Source of the DNA: CAWAND01 sp963783335
Lineage (GTDB): Bacteria; Chloroflexota; Anaerolineae; Anaerolineales; E44-bin32
DNA length: 64,000 nucleotides
Assembly: GCA_963783335.1 (NCBI GenBank)
Contig: CAWAND010000010.1
Span: forward strand, 1,798,001-1,862,000
Reading direction: 5' to 3'
The position numbers and the translations under genes were made by a program. The notes below the pieces were generated by a model. It worked only from the letters and a program-made list of their open reading frames with translations. It had not been told where the DNA came from and did not search any database. This document shows, one piece after another, positions 1-8,324 of this stretch (the first letter of the stretch is position 1; each line of letters begins with the position of its first letter).

Positions 1-1098
1 GAGAAGGATGGCACGAACAGCGGGGCGTTCATCGTGCTCAACTTCGAGCGCAGGATGGCGATCATCGGCGGGACTCTCTATGCGGGTGAAATCAAGAAGA
101 CGATCTTCACGGTTCTGAACTATCTACTCCCCAAGCAAGGCGTCATGACCATGCACTGCTCGGCCAACCGGGGCGACGACGGTGACGTTGCCCTCTTTTT
201 TGGCCTGTCAGGCACCGGAAAGACGACCTTGTCGTCGGATCTGGAGCGAGGGCTTATCGGGGATGACGAGCACGCCTGGGGCGACAAGGGCGTTTTCAAC
301 ATCGAGGGCGGCTGTTACGCCAAGATGATCCGCCTGCAAGAATCTGCAGAACCCGTGATCTGGCACGCGGCGCACAGTTTCGGGGCTGTGTTGGAGAATG
401 TGGTGTTTGACCCCAAGACGCGGGACATTGACTTCGAAGACGACAGCCTGACCGAGAACTCACGCGGCGCCTACCCGATCGAAAGCGTCACCAACTTCGT
501 GCCCGGCGGCATGGGAGGCCATCCGCGCAACATTTTCTTCCTGGCGGCGGACGCGTTTGGGGTGCTTCCTCCGATCTCCAAGCTGGACCCAGATCAGGCG
601 ATGTACTACTTCCTCTCCGGCTACACGGCCAAGCTGGCTGGAACGGAGAAGGGAATTGGCAGCGAGCCACAGGCGACATTCTCCACCTGCTTCGCCGCAC
701 CCTTCCTTCCGTTGAGACCGAGCGTTTACGCGCAACTCTTGAAGGAGAAAATCAAGCAGCACGGCACCAACGTTTGGCTCCTAAACACGGGCTGGACCGG
801 AGGTCCCTATGGAGTCGGCCACCGGATAGCGCTCGAGCACACGCGGGCCATGGTGCGAGCAGCCCTGCGCGGCCGCCTGGAAAGCTACGCGTTCCACGCC
901 GACCCGACCTTTGGCCTGTCCGTGCCCGAGGCGTGCCCCGAGGTTCCAACCGAGGTTCTGGACCCTCGCAGCACATGGGATGATCCGGAGGCCTACGACG
1001 TTAAAGCCAAGAACCTGGCAGCCCTGTTCAGGGATAACTTCGAACGCCATGCCGACCAGGTTTCTGACCGGGTCCGTCAAGCCGGCCCCGTGCTCTGA
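1..1098 (+). CDS. pckA: Phosphoenolpyruvate carboxykinase (ATP), 5' end missing
   Basis: The frame is already open at base 1, so this is the last 365 residues of a protein that starts outside the window. ATP-dependent PEP carboxykinase turns oxaloacetate plus ATP into PEP and CO2 in the cytosol (gluconeogenesis). The kinase P-loop GLSGTGKT lies at residues 68-75 of the visible part, followed by the metal-binding stretch DDEHAWG and the family segment NTGWTGGPYGVG. The nucleotide-binding Lys and the acidic pair are present, so the enzyme looks functional. A GC-rich hairpin follows the stop and the next gene starts 60 bases on, so it is probably a separate unit. The family assignment is firm; only the N-terminus is unseen. 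Confidence 0.95.
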   Translation, partial: EKDGTNSGAFIVLNFERRMAIIGGTLYAGEIKKTIFTVLNYLLPKQGVMTMHCSANRGDDGDVALFFGLSGTGKTTLSSDLERGLIGDDEHAWGDKGVFNIEGGCYAKMIRLQESAEPVIWHAAHSFGAVLENVVFDPKTRDIDFEDDSLTENSRGAYPIESVTNFVPGGMGGHPRNIFFLAADAFGVLPPISKLDPDQAMYYFLSGYTAKLAGTEKGIGSEPQATFSTCFAAPFLPLRPSVYAQLLKEKIKQHGTNVWLLNTGWTGGPYGVGHRIALEHTRAMVRAALRGRLESYAFHADPTFGLSVPEACPEVPTEVLDPRSTWDDPEAYDVKAKNLAALFRDNFERHADQVSDRVRQAGPVL

Positions 1099-1111
1099 CC
1101 CGAGCGACGTT

Positions 1112-1139
1112 GCCTCGCCCGCGAATCACGAGGCGAGGC
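1112..1139 (+). terminator. Hairpin after pckA
   Basis: GCCTCGCC (1112-1119) pairs perfectly with GGCGAGGC (1132-1139) around a 12-nt loop, 13 bases after the pckA stop. No T-run follows, so it may act as a transcript 3' stabiliser instead of an intrinsic terminator. Confidence 0.45.
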
Positions 1140-1158
1140 GATCGCTCACCGAAGCCAC

Positions 1159-1857
1159 ATGAAGGAACTCATCCGTCTTGAAGCGTTGACCAAAGCCTAC
1201 CGACAGGGCGAAAGGGTGCGGCGCGTCCTGGACGAAGCCGACGGACGGTTTGTGGAGGGGGAAGTTGCGGCCATCCGCGGCCGGAGCGGCAGCGGTAAGA
1301 CGACACTGTTGAATCTGCTGGCTGGGCTGGACGTGCCCGACTCGGGCCGGATCATCATTGATGGCCAGGACCTGGCGGCGATGACGTCCCGCCAGCGGAC
1401 GCTTTTTCGGCGAGAGACGATTGGGATCGTCTTCCAATTCTTCAATCTCATACCCACGCTGACCGTCCGCGAAAACGTCCTGCTCCCCGCCGAGCTGGCT
1501 GGTCGTATGAATTCGGGGGTTGATCGGCACGCCCAAAGCTTGCTGGCGCAGGTCGGGCTTGACGGCCGGCAGGCCGACATGCCGGATCGACTTTCGGGCG
1601 GTGAGCAGCAGCGGGTTGCCATCGCCCGCGCCCTGGTGATGACCCCTCGGCTGGTTCTGGCCGATGAGCCGACGGGGAATCTCGACCAGGTGATCGGGGA
1701 TGAAATAGTCAAGCTCCTTCTAAGCCTGACACGCTCGGAAGGGCGGACGCTGATCCTGGTCACGCATAGCCACCATCTGGCTGAGCGGGCCGATCGCGTG
1801 CTCACGATTGAAAGCGGCAAACTGATTGCGCCCCCGGCGACCCCGGGCGCCAACTAG
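1159..1857 (+). CDS. ABC transporter ATP-binding protein (LolD/MacB type)
   Basis: A 232-aa cytoplasmic ATPase of the LolD/MacB/FtsE branch that powers type VII (FtsX-like) permeases. All motifs are intact: Walker A GRSGSGKT at 41-48, Q-loop glutamine 93, signature LSGGEQ at 145-150, Walker B LVLADE at 165-170 followed by the D-loop, and H-loop histidine 203. The partner permease starts 30 bases downstream, so the two probably form one operon and one complex. Homologues move lipoproteins, peptides or act as mechanotransmitters; the substrate cannot be told from sequence. The next gene but one is an AttH protein, and this ABC/FtsX/AttH order is a known arrangement in bacteria. Confidence 0.9.
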   Translation: MKELIRLEALTKAYRQGERVRRVLDEADGRFVEGEVAAIRGRSGSGKTTLLNLLAGLDVPDSGRIIIDGQDLAAMTSRQRTLFRRETIGIVFQFFNLIPTLTVRENVLLPAELAGRMNSGVDRHAQSLLAQVGLDGRQADMPDRLSGGEQQRVAIARALVMTPRLVLADEPTGNLDQVIGDEIVKLLLSLTRSEGRTLILVTHSHHLAERADRVLTIESGKLIAPPATPGAN

Positions 1858-1887
1858 CATTGTCTCTGGTCCAAGCCTGACTCAGCC

Positions 1888-4299
1888 ATGCTTCACACCT
1901 CTCTGATCAAAACCAGCCTGCGGGACCTGCGCCGTCGGGGTTGGCAGCTCGCCCTGATGATCCTGGGTGTGGCGTTGGGCGTAGCGGTGGTTGTGGCCAT
2001 CGACCTGGCCAATCAATCCGCTACCGAAGGCTTCCGGCTCAGCACACAAGCCGTTGTAGGCAAGGCTACCCACCAAATCCGAGGTGGCCCCTCCGGCGTG
2101 CCGGTATCCGTATATCGGAAGGTGCGTGTCGATCTTGGCGTCCGTGCCAGCGCGCCGGTGATGGAGGGCCACGCCGTGGCGCCCCAACTGGGCGACCGCA
2201 CAGTTCGAATTCTTGGCGTCGACCCCCTGGCCGAGGCCCCGTTTCGCGGATTCTTCGGCTCAAGCGACATTTCCCAAGATCAGTTTGCGGCTTTCTTCAC
2301 AAAGCCGGCTGGGGTTCTCGTGACACGGGCCCTGGCTTCCCAATACCAGCTCTCCCCCGGCGACAGCTTCGGCCTGGTCCTGGATGGGCGAGAAGTGTCC
2401 GTCACCGCGCTCGGTGTGATGACTGAAACGGGCCATGGCGGACAAAGCCTCCCCGAAAACCTGCTTATCATGGACGTGGCGACGGCCCAAGAGTTGATGG
2501 ACATGCCTGACCGCTTGACGCGGATCGATCTGATCGTGCCGCAGGTGGAGGCCGACCGGATCCAAAAGGAACTGCCCAAGGGCCTGGCCGTCGTTGGGGC
2601 CAGCCAGGAGTCAGCGACGGCCGCCCAATTGGCATCCGCTTTTCAGCTCAACCTCACGGCTTTAAGCTTGCTGGCGCTGGTGGTCGGGATGTTCCTGATC
2701 TACAACTCGGTCATGTTCTCGGTCGTCCAGCGGCGGATGGTGCTTGCCACGCTGCGAGCTCTGGGCGTGACAGGACGTGAGCTCTTTGCCATGGTTTGTC
2801 TTGAGGCCTTGGCGGTCGGCTTGATCGGAGCGGCCTTGGGCTTGGGGCTGGGATGGATCCTGGCCCAGGGAGCCGTACGCCTAGAAACCCAAACCATCAA
2901 CGATTTCTACTTCGTAACCGCCGTTCGGGAAGCGGCATTAAGCGGAAGCGCCGTGGCCAAAGGGCTCTTGCTGGGCAGCTTCGCCAGCGTCCTGGCGGCG
3001 GCCGGGCCAGCCTTTGAGGCGGCGCGCGTCCAGCCTGTGGAAGCGCTCAGGCCAAGCGCGTTGGAAACGCGGGTCAGGGCTTGGTTGCCCTGGGCGTCAG
3101 CCATTGGCGGTGCTCTGTGCCTCATTGGGACGGCCATTCTGGTCTGGATCACCAACTCTCTGGCAGCGAGCTTCGTCGGCATGTTCGTGGTCCTTTTTGG
3201 GCTGGCGCTGCTTGTGCCGGCGGCCACCGTGGGTTTGTCCAGGGGAGCAGGTGTCTTGTACACAGCGCTCTTCGGCAGGCTGGGGTCGATTGCCGCTCGC
3301 ACGGTTGACCGCGCCCTGAGCCGGACCAGCGTCGCCATCGCCGCCCTGATGGTGGCGCTCTCTGTGACGATTGGCGTAGGGGTGATGATCGACGGTTTCC
3401 GCGCCACGGTCGTCAACTGGCTGGACCTGACACTGCGCGCCGACGTCTACGTCTCCGGGCCGGCGGCGGGAGACACGCGGCCGACGGCTTCCCTTTCGCC
3501 GGAGCTGGCCGCTCGCCTGCGCAGTGTGCCAGGGGTTGCTACGGTGGAGACGTTCCGGGGGGTGACGGTGCAGGGCGAAGACGGCCCGGTCCGTCTGTCG
3601 GTCGCCGACGCGCAGCGGGAACGATCGGCTGGTCTGTATCGGTTTGCCCGTGGATCGCCGCTCGCCACCTGGGATGCCGTGCTGCAAGGGGCCGTGATCG
3701 TGAGCGAGCCGTATGCATACCGTCACGGGATCACGGATGGCGGTGGCTCGGTGCGGTTGCTGACGGACAGTGGATGGCACGTCTTTCCGGTTGTGGGGGT
3801 CTACTACGACTACGCCTCCGATCGAGGCACCGTCTTGATGGCGGATACGATCTACCATGTCTACTGGAAGGATCGGTCGATCTCCTCTTTGGCGGTGTAC
3901 CTCAAGCCTGGCGCCGATTTGAAGGAGGTCACTCAGGCGATCGGAGCGGCGGTGGCGGGCACCGGCCTGGAGGTGCAGCCGACCCGCGCCCTCAGACAGC
4001 AGGCGCTGCGTATTTTCGATCGTACTTTTGCCATCACGGCCGCGCTCAGGCTGTTGGCGATCCTGGTCGCATTCGTGGGTGTGCTGTCCGCTTTGCTGGC
4101 GCTTCAGCTGGAGCGCCGGCAGGAGTTGGCGACCTTAGTGGCGCTGGGATTGACGGGGAGGGGCTTGTGGGGCCTAAATCTGCTCGAGACAGGGCTCATC
4201 GGTGGAATCGCAGGCGTGTGTGCTGTGCCCACCGGTCTGGTGCTGGCGGCGGTCCTGACCTATGTGATCAACCTGCGTTCGTTTGGCTGGACGATTTAG
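1888..4299 (+). CDS. FtsX-like ABC permease, cut short by in-frame amber stop
   Basis: An 803-aa permease with an N-terminal membrane helix (about residues 16-36), a MacB-type periplasmic domain, and two FtsX domains, each with several helices (about 250-385 and 470-500, then about 705-800). It pairs with the ATPase just upstream. The TAG at 4297-4299 is followed in the same frame by 42 more sense codons that encode a final hydrophobic helix and a basic tail ending at a TGA at 4426-4428. The residue before the stop and the family pattern suggest a CAG to TAG change. As written, the protein lacks its last transmembrane helix. A genuine nonsense mutation, a consensus error, or readthrough are all possible; other genes here use TAG as a normal stop. 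Confidence 0.85.
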   Translation: MLHTSLIKTSLRDLRRRGWQLALMILGVALGVAVVVAIDLANQSATEGFRLSTQAVVGKATHQIRGGPSGVPVSVYRKVRVDLGVRASAPVMEGHAVAPQLGDRTVRILGVDPLAEAPFRGFFGSSDISQDQFAAFFTKPAGVLVTRALASQYQLSPGDSFGLVLDGREVSVTALGVMTETGHGGQSLPENLLIMDVATAQELMDMPDRLTRIDLIVPQVEADRIQKELPKGLAVVGASQESATAAQLASAFQLNLTALSLLALVVGMFLIYNSVMFSVVQRRMVLATLRALGVTGRELFAMVCLEALAVGLIGAALGLGLGWILAQGAVRLETQTINDFYFVTAVREAALSGSAVAKGLLLGSFASVLAAAGPAFEAARVQPVEALRPSALETRVRAWLPWASAIGGALCLIGTAILVWITNSLAASFVGMFVVLFGLALLVPAATVGLSRGAGVLYTALFGRLGSIAARTVDRALSRTSVAIAALMVALSVTIGVGVMIDGFRATVVNWLDLTLRADVYVSGPAAGDTRPTASLSPELAARLRSVPGVATVETFRGVTVQGEDGPVRLSVADAQRERSAGLYRFARGSPLATWDAVLQGAVIVSEPYAYRHGITDGGGSVRLLTDSGWHVFPVVGVYYDYASDRGTVLMADTIYHVYWKDRSISSLAVYLKPGADLKEVTQAIGAAVAGTGLEVQPTRALRQQALRIFDRTFAITAALRLLAILVAFVGVLSALLALQLERRQELATLVALGLTGRGLWGLNLLETGLIGGIAGVCAVPTGLVLAAVLTYVINLRSFGWTI

Positions 4300-4428
4300 T
4301 GGAGTGTCGCCCCGTGGATACTTTTGCAGGCCCTTGCCATTGGAGTGGTAGCCGCCTTGCTGGCCGGCCTGTATCCCATCCGGCGACTTGCCCGCATGTC
4401 GGTCGTTGATGGGCTGCGGAGAGAGTGA
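4300..4428 (+). pseudogene. Disconnected C-terminal tail of the FtsX-like permease
   Basis: Directly in frame after the TAG at 4297-4299. The 42 codons encode one hydrophobic helix (WILLQALAIGVVAALLAGL) and a short basic end SVVDGLRRE, matching the usual end of FtsX permeases. It has no start codon or ribosome site of its own. Confidence 0.75.
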
Positions 4429-4746
4429 ACCGAATGGCACCCATGGTTGGATTTGGCCTCTCGTGGGGATCGCCTTCGCCTGCTCGTCGGGCTGATATCT
4501 GCGGCTTCGACGAGTGCGCGCTCCAGCAGAGGCTAGCCCATCGAGTTGGGAGGAGACTCCCCCGGCATTCAAAGGGGCTGGCCGGTGTCCCGCCAGAGCT
4601 TTGGCGACAGCCCGGCCGCGGCCGTCTTCAACCACAGAAGGGATCCAGGGAAGGGGTTATTGTGGGTCGACCCGATGGCCAAACGGTGCCTGATCAGGAT
4701 GGGTCAGCTCTCGCTGCCTTCTGGTCGGGGGTCGGGGACGGGTCCG
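4429..4746. other. Gap without convincing gene
   Basis: The 318 bases between the permease and the AttH-like gene. The AttH frame is open upstream from 4546, but the 67 extra residues are low-quality and precede the signal anchor, so I treat this as non-coding leader. No hairpin or clear promoter is visible. Confidence 0.4.
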
Positions 4747-5898
4747 ATGCGTAGACTGCTGGGATTTCTGATTGTTGCCAGCCTTGTCGGATTAGGTGTG
4801 TGGTGGTTCACGCGTCCACTGCCTGCGCCCAGGCAAGATGTGTCCATAGCTTGGGCTGATGAGCCGACACCCGTATTCGCCCAAGCGCTTGCGCCCCGGC
4901 CGTTTAGCTACCCGACGGATCTCGGGCCGCATCCCGAGTTTCAAACCGAGTGGTGGTACTACACGGGTAACCTGAAGACCGCCGATGGGCGGCATTTTGG
5001 CTATCAACTGACATTCTTCCGGCGCGGTTTGGCGTCAAACCCAATTGACCGGGAAGGGAGTATGGCGACGCGTGAAATCTACTTCGCCCATTTCGCCATC
5101 ACCGACGTGACTTCGGAAGATCACTTCGCCGCTGAGCGTTTCAGCCGCATGGCCGATGGGTTGGCGGGAGCCGAAGGTGAGCCTTACCGCGTTTGGCTCG
5201 AGGACTGGCAGGTCCTCTCCCGGGATGGGGATGGCCGCAGTTTGGAGCTGTCGGCCCAAGACAACGGCCACAGCTTGGCGCTTCAGCTTGACGCGCAGAA
5301 GCCCTATGTTGCAAACGGCGATCAAGGTCTGAGCCCCAAGGGGACCGAGCCTGGTAACGCGTCGTATTACTTCAGCGGGACCCGCTTCGCAACTCAAGGC
5401 AGGCTGACCGTCGGTGGAGAGACATTCGACGTGGACGGCCTGAGTTGGTTTGATCATGAGTGGAGCACCAGCGCCTTGGGCAAAACTGCGGTTGGGTGGG
5501 ATTGGTTCAGCCTGCAGCTGTCGGACGGGCGGGATTTGATGTACTTCCAGATCCGGAAGCAGGACGGGTCAACCTCGCCGGTGTCCTCGGGCACCTTGGT
5601 AGAGCGAGACGGTCAGATCGTGCACCTAGATCGATCCCAGGTGCAGATCGCTGTCGACAGCACATGGCGCAGCCCTCAGTCCGGTGCCGACTATCCGTCT
5701 GCCTGGCGCATAAGCGTTCCTTCCAAGGATATTGATCTGCAGGTCGCACCTTGGGTTGCCGATCAAGAGATGAGGGTCAGTGTGACCTATTGGGAGGGGG
5801 CGGTACGGTTCACAGGCACCAGCCGTGGGGCCCGCGTCACAGGCAACGGCTATATCGAGATGACTGGCTATGCTGGCAGCTTGGGCGGATCCTTCTAG
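4747..5898 (+). CDS. AttH / CrtC-family lipocalin-like protein
   Basis: A 383-aa protein with an N-terminal signal anchor (LLGFLIVASLVGLGVWWF, about residues 4-21) followed by the AttH/hydroxyneurosporene-dehydrogenase fold. The family marker HPEFQTEWWYYTGNL is present near residue 60, and WFDHEWSTSALG with GWDWFSLQL marks the second half. The start is placed at 4747 because it gives a proper signal anchor. It follows an ABC ATPase and an FtsX permease, the same neighbours AttH proteins often have, so a joint role in export or handling of a lipophilic molecule is likely. Its exact ligand is unknown. It overlaps the converging next gene by 4 bases. Confidence 0.85.
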   Translation: MRRLLGFLIVASLVGLGVWWFTRPLPAPRQDVSIAWADEPTPVFAQALAPRPFSYPTDLGPHPEFQTEWWYYTGNLKTADGRHFGYQLTFFRRGLASNPIDREGSMATREIYFAHFAITDVTSEDHFAAERFSRMADGLAGAEGEPYRVWLEDWQVLSRDGDGRSLELSAQDNGHSLALQLDAQKPYVANGDQGLSPKGTEPGNASYYFSGTRFATQGRLTVGGETFDVDGLSWFDHEWSTSALGKTAVGWDWFSLQLSDGRDLMYFQIRKQDGSTSPVSSGTLVERDGQIVHLDRSQVQIAVDSTWRSPQSGADYPSAWRISVPSKDIDLQVAPWVADQEMRVSVTYWEGAVRFTGTSRGARVTGNGYIEMTGYAGSLGGSF

Positions 5899-6617
5899 AG
5901 CAAGATCAATCCCAGGGCGACGGCAGTCGCGGTCACAGTTAGGTTATCAATATCTGCAAGGGGCAGGGCCTCGACAAGTGTGCAAAGCAGGGCAATGATG
6001 CCCAGGCGGGCGGCGAGCGCCGAGCCGGGCAAGCCGATGTTGAACATCCCGGTCCATTGAAAAAGGGCCACGAAGGCGAGCGCGAACACGAATCCACCGA
6101 GGAGCATGGCCAGCGATCCGCCCCAGCTTTTGCCCTCATTGAAAGGCAAAGCCGCCAACCGGTATCGTCGGCCGATCACGTCGGCCAGCCCGTCTCCACC
6201 GCACATCAGCATCAAGGCCAGGATCCCCACCGGGGAAGTGCGCCAAAATGCAATCGTACAGACGACAAAGACGATCCCGTAGAAAAGGGGCCCGCGCAGA
6301 ATCTCGCGCCGGTCACCGTGGCGTGTCATGGCGGCCACGGCCGCCGGATCCTCCATCAGGCCCGTGCCAACCAGGGCGAACTGGCCGGTGATCAGCAGCG
6401 GCACAAGCGCGGCCAGGTAGCGTGCCGCCGGATTGGGCGTGAACAGCAGCCAGCAGGCCACAAAGAGCGGCCCGGTGCCGATGTGGATAACCTTTCGACT
6501 GAGCCGCTGCTCCAGCACGCCGCGGGCTGCGAAGGCGTCGACAACTCGCAGCCAGACCAGGGCCACGGCGAGCGTGATCACCGCCGCAACCACGTCTTGA
6601 ATCCAAGGATTACCCAT
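5895..6617 (-). CDS. Dolichol/phytol kinase-like membrane protein
   Basis: A 240-aa integral membrane protein with about six to seven hydrophobic segments. It matches the SEC59/DGK1/VTE5 family of CTP-dependent lipid kinases: RKVIHIGTG near residue 42, GGDGLADVIGRRYR near 140, and the loop KSWGGSLAMLLGG near 163, plus ADIDNLTV close to the end. Family members phosphorylate isoprenoid alcohols such as phytol or dolichol. Its target here is not predictable. The gene converges on and slightly overlaps the AttH-like gene. Confidence 0.8.
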   Translation of the reverse strand: MGNPWIQDVVAAVITLAVALVWLRVVDAFAARGVLEQRLSRKVIHIGTGPLFVACWLLFTPNPAARYLAALVPLLITGQFALVGTGLMEDPAAVAAMTRHGDRREILRGPLFYGIVFVVCTIAFWRTSPVGILALMLMCGGDGLADVIGRRYRLAALPFNEGKSWGGSLAMLLGGFVFALAFVALFQWTGMFNIGLPGSALAARLGIIALLCTLVEALPLADIDNLTVTATAVALGLILL

Positions 6618-6913
6618 TTTTGGCCTCGAATGTGATGAAAGTTACGCTCCGTGTGACAAAGAGCCTAGCGGAGATTAGCCTGTAGATTCACTGGCGTCAA
6701 GTGGATGACGGGCGCCCCGAGAGCCGATGGAGCCGCCGGCGCGGACCACGGCCCGATGCCCGGTTGGTGCGAAAGGGGTCGCGTTCCAATTCTCAGGTCA
6801 GGGTCCGATCTCCGATACCGCAGTCCACTGAGGTTGATAGGTGGTCGAGTCAGCCGTTTCGTGAAGCTGGGTCAGATGCGGACTGCGCCTTGCAGCCAGG
6901 CGAGCGAAGCAGA

Positions 6914-7327
6914 TCAGGAAGCTTGCTGGTCTGAAGGTCGATTGAGATATCGCTTGAGGGGTTCAAAATAGTGGTCAATCCACCCCTGCCGGTACTGTTC
7001 CCCTTGGCCGTCAGGGATGTCGGTGTGATGAATCGTGACCTTGGTCCCGCCAGATACAGCCGCAAGATGGACGTCGAGTTTGGAATCTGGGCTTTCATCC
7101 GGGAACTCGGTGGTTCGCCAGGACTGCACGATCCTCTGATCGGGTTCCAGCGACAGGATCAGACCCGCGATGTAGCCATCCCAGGCGGCGTGCTGTCCGC
7201 CGACGCGCGCATCGATCGATGCTTGGGCTCCTGTGAACTCGCTGTGGGTTTCTGAATCCAGCCACGCCTGATAGATGCGGTGAGGGCTGCCAGGCAACAC
7301 ATCGCTGACCTCGATGGCTTCGGTCAT
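6914..7327 (-). CDS. SRPBCC (AHSA1-like) domain protein
   Basis: A 137-aa single-domain protein of the START/Bet v1-like helix-grip fold, AHSA1 subgroup: an early DVLPGSPHRIYQAWLD segment, the central EPDQRIVQSWRTTEF strand pair, and the terminal amphipathic helix after GWIDHYFEPLKRYL. A strong ribosome site (GGAGGGAG) precedes the ATG. Such proteins bind hydrophobic ligands or partner proteins; no substrate can be named. It is transcribed away from the TetR gene, with the palindrome at 7554 between them. Confidence 0.8.
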   Translation of the reverse strand: MTEAIEVSDVLPGSPHRIYQAWLDSETHSEFTGAQASIDARVGGQHAAWDGYIAGLILSLEPDQRIVQSWRTTEFPDESPDSKLDVHLAAVSGGTKVTIHHTDIPDGQGEQYRQGWIDHYFEPLKRYLNRPSDQQAS

Positions 7328-7514
7328 TTGGCACTCCCTCCGGACGAGCTGGCCCTGGAATTGGAGCGGGCGGTTCCCAGGCCGGGGAGGATCGTCGATC
7401 GGCCCGAGCCAGCCAGTGCCATGCCCGGCACGGTAGTGCAGTGTCGACCGTGGGAAGCCCGCAAAGTCATCCTAGCCTACCACAGAGTCGGAGCTCGACT
7501 CACCCCGCCGGCGA

Positions 7515-7543
7515 TTGACTCGAACCAAGCTATCGTGATAGCA
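7515..7543 (+). promoter_or_regulatory. Candidate promoter of the TetR gene
   Basis: A TTGACT hexamer at 7515-7520 is followed, 16 bases on, by GATAGC at 7537-7542. It lies just before the palindrome at 7554-7577. The -10 match is weak. Confidence 0.3.
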
Positions 7544-7553
7544 TGAAGGTAAG

Positions 7554-7577
7554 TCCCTACCGACCGGTCGGTAGGGA
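7554..7577. promoter_or_regulatory. 24-bp perfect palindrome, probable TetR operator
   Basis: The half-site TCCCTACCGACC at 7554-7565 is followed directly by its exact reverse complement at 7566-7577. CCGACCGGTCGG-type cores with flanking TAC/GTA are typical of operators of TetR-family fatty-acid regulators. It sits 98 bases upstream of the TetR start and just after a possible promoter, so autorepression is likely. Read from sequence; binding itself is inferred. Confidence 0.75.
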
Positions 7578-7674
7578 AAGGGCTCTCCAACCCACCAGCG
7601 GCTCTTGATGGTGTCATCTGGCCGGTGGCCAATTCATCTTCATCACCCCATTCTGCAACACACAGGAGTCCCGA

Positions 7675-8256
7675 TTGCGGCGTGACGATATCCTGCAGGC
7701 AGCAGCTCAAATCTTCCGCCAAAAGGGCTACAACGCGGCTTCGATGCAGGACATTGCAGACGCCGTAGGCTTGCAGAAGTCCAGCCTATACCATCATGTC
7801 AACAGCAAGCAGGAAATCCTGCTTGCGCTGCTCGATCATGCCTTGGATTTGTTGATTTCCGACATTCACGATGTGCTGTCGTCAACCGAGCCGGCAGACG
7901 AGAAGCTGCACGCTGCCATGCGGGCCTACATCGGACGCTTGACGGCTGAGGCGGATCTGGCGGCTGTGCTTCTCCTAGAGTATCGAAGCCTGGAACCTGA
8001 CCTGCGAGCGAAACACATCCGGCGACGGGACAAGCTGGAATCAGCTTGGCGAGGCATCATCATCGAGGGCATGGAAGCTGGCCTGTTCCGGCCGGTGGAC
8101 CCGGCCGTTGCCGGCTTCGCTCTTCTCGGAGTTCAGAACTGGATGATCACCTGGTTCAAGTCAAACGGCCGGCTGACAGGTGACAAACTGGCCGACGCCT
8201 TCTTTGACCTGTACCTGAGAGGACTAAGCACGGTTCCAAATTCCGAGCCAGCCTGA
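7675..8256 (+). CDS. TetR/AcrR-family transcriptional regulator
   Basis: A 193-aa regulator. The N-terminal helix-turn-helix is clear: RDDILQAAAQIFRQKGYNAA, then MQDIADAVGLQKSSLYHHVNSKQEIL (residues about 3-48). The C-terminal all-alpha part would bind an inducer, probably an acyl-CoA given the genes downstream. The start is TTG at 7675 because AGGAG lies at the right distance (7664-7668). It is followed by the beta-oxidation cluster in the same direction and preceded by a perfect palindrome, so it probably represses itself and the cluster until acyl-CoAs are present. Confidence 0.9.
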   Translation: MRRDDILQAAAQIFRQKGYNAASMQDIADAVGLQKSSLYHHVNSKQEILLALLDHALDLLISDIHDVLSSTEPADEKLHAAMRAYIGRLTAEADLAAVLLLEYRSLEPDLRAKHIRRRDKLESAWRGIIIEGMEAGLFRPVDPAVAGFALLGVQNWMITWFKSNGRLTGDKLADAFFDLYLRGLSTVPNSEPA

Positions 8257-8324
8257 ACGGGGTAGGTGGGCGAAGCGTCGGGACGGGCCTTTCGCCTTCC
8301 CTGGCCAGCAAGGAGGACATGAGC

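Noticed and set aside
4546..4746. 67-residue upstream extension of the AttH-like protein
   Set aside because: The extension precedes a good signal anchor and has no family resemblance; ATG at 4747 is more credible.
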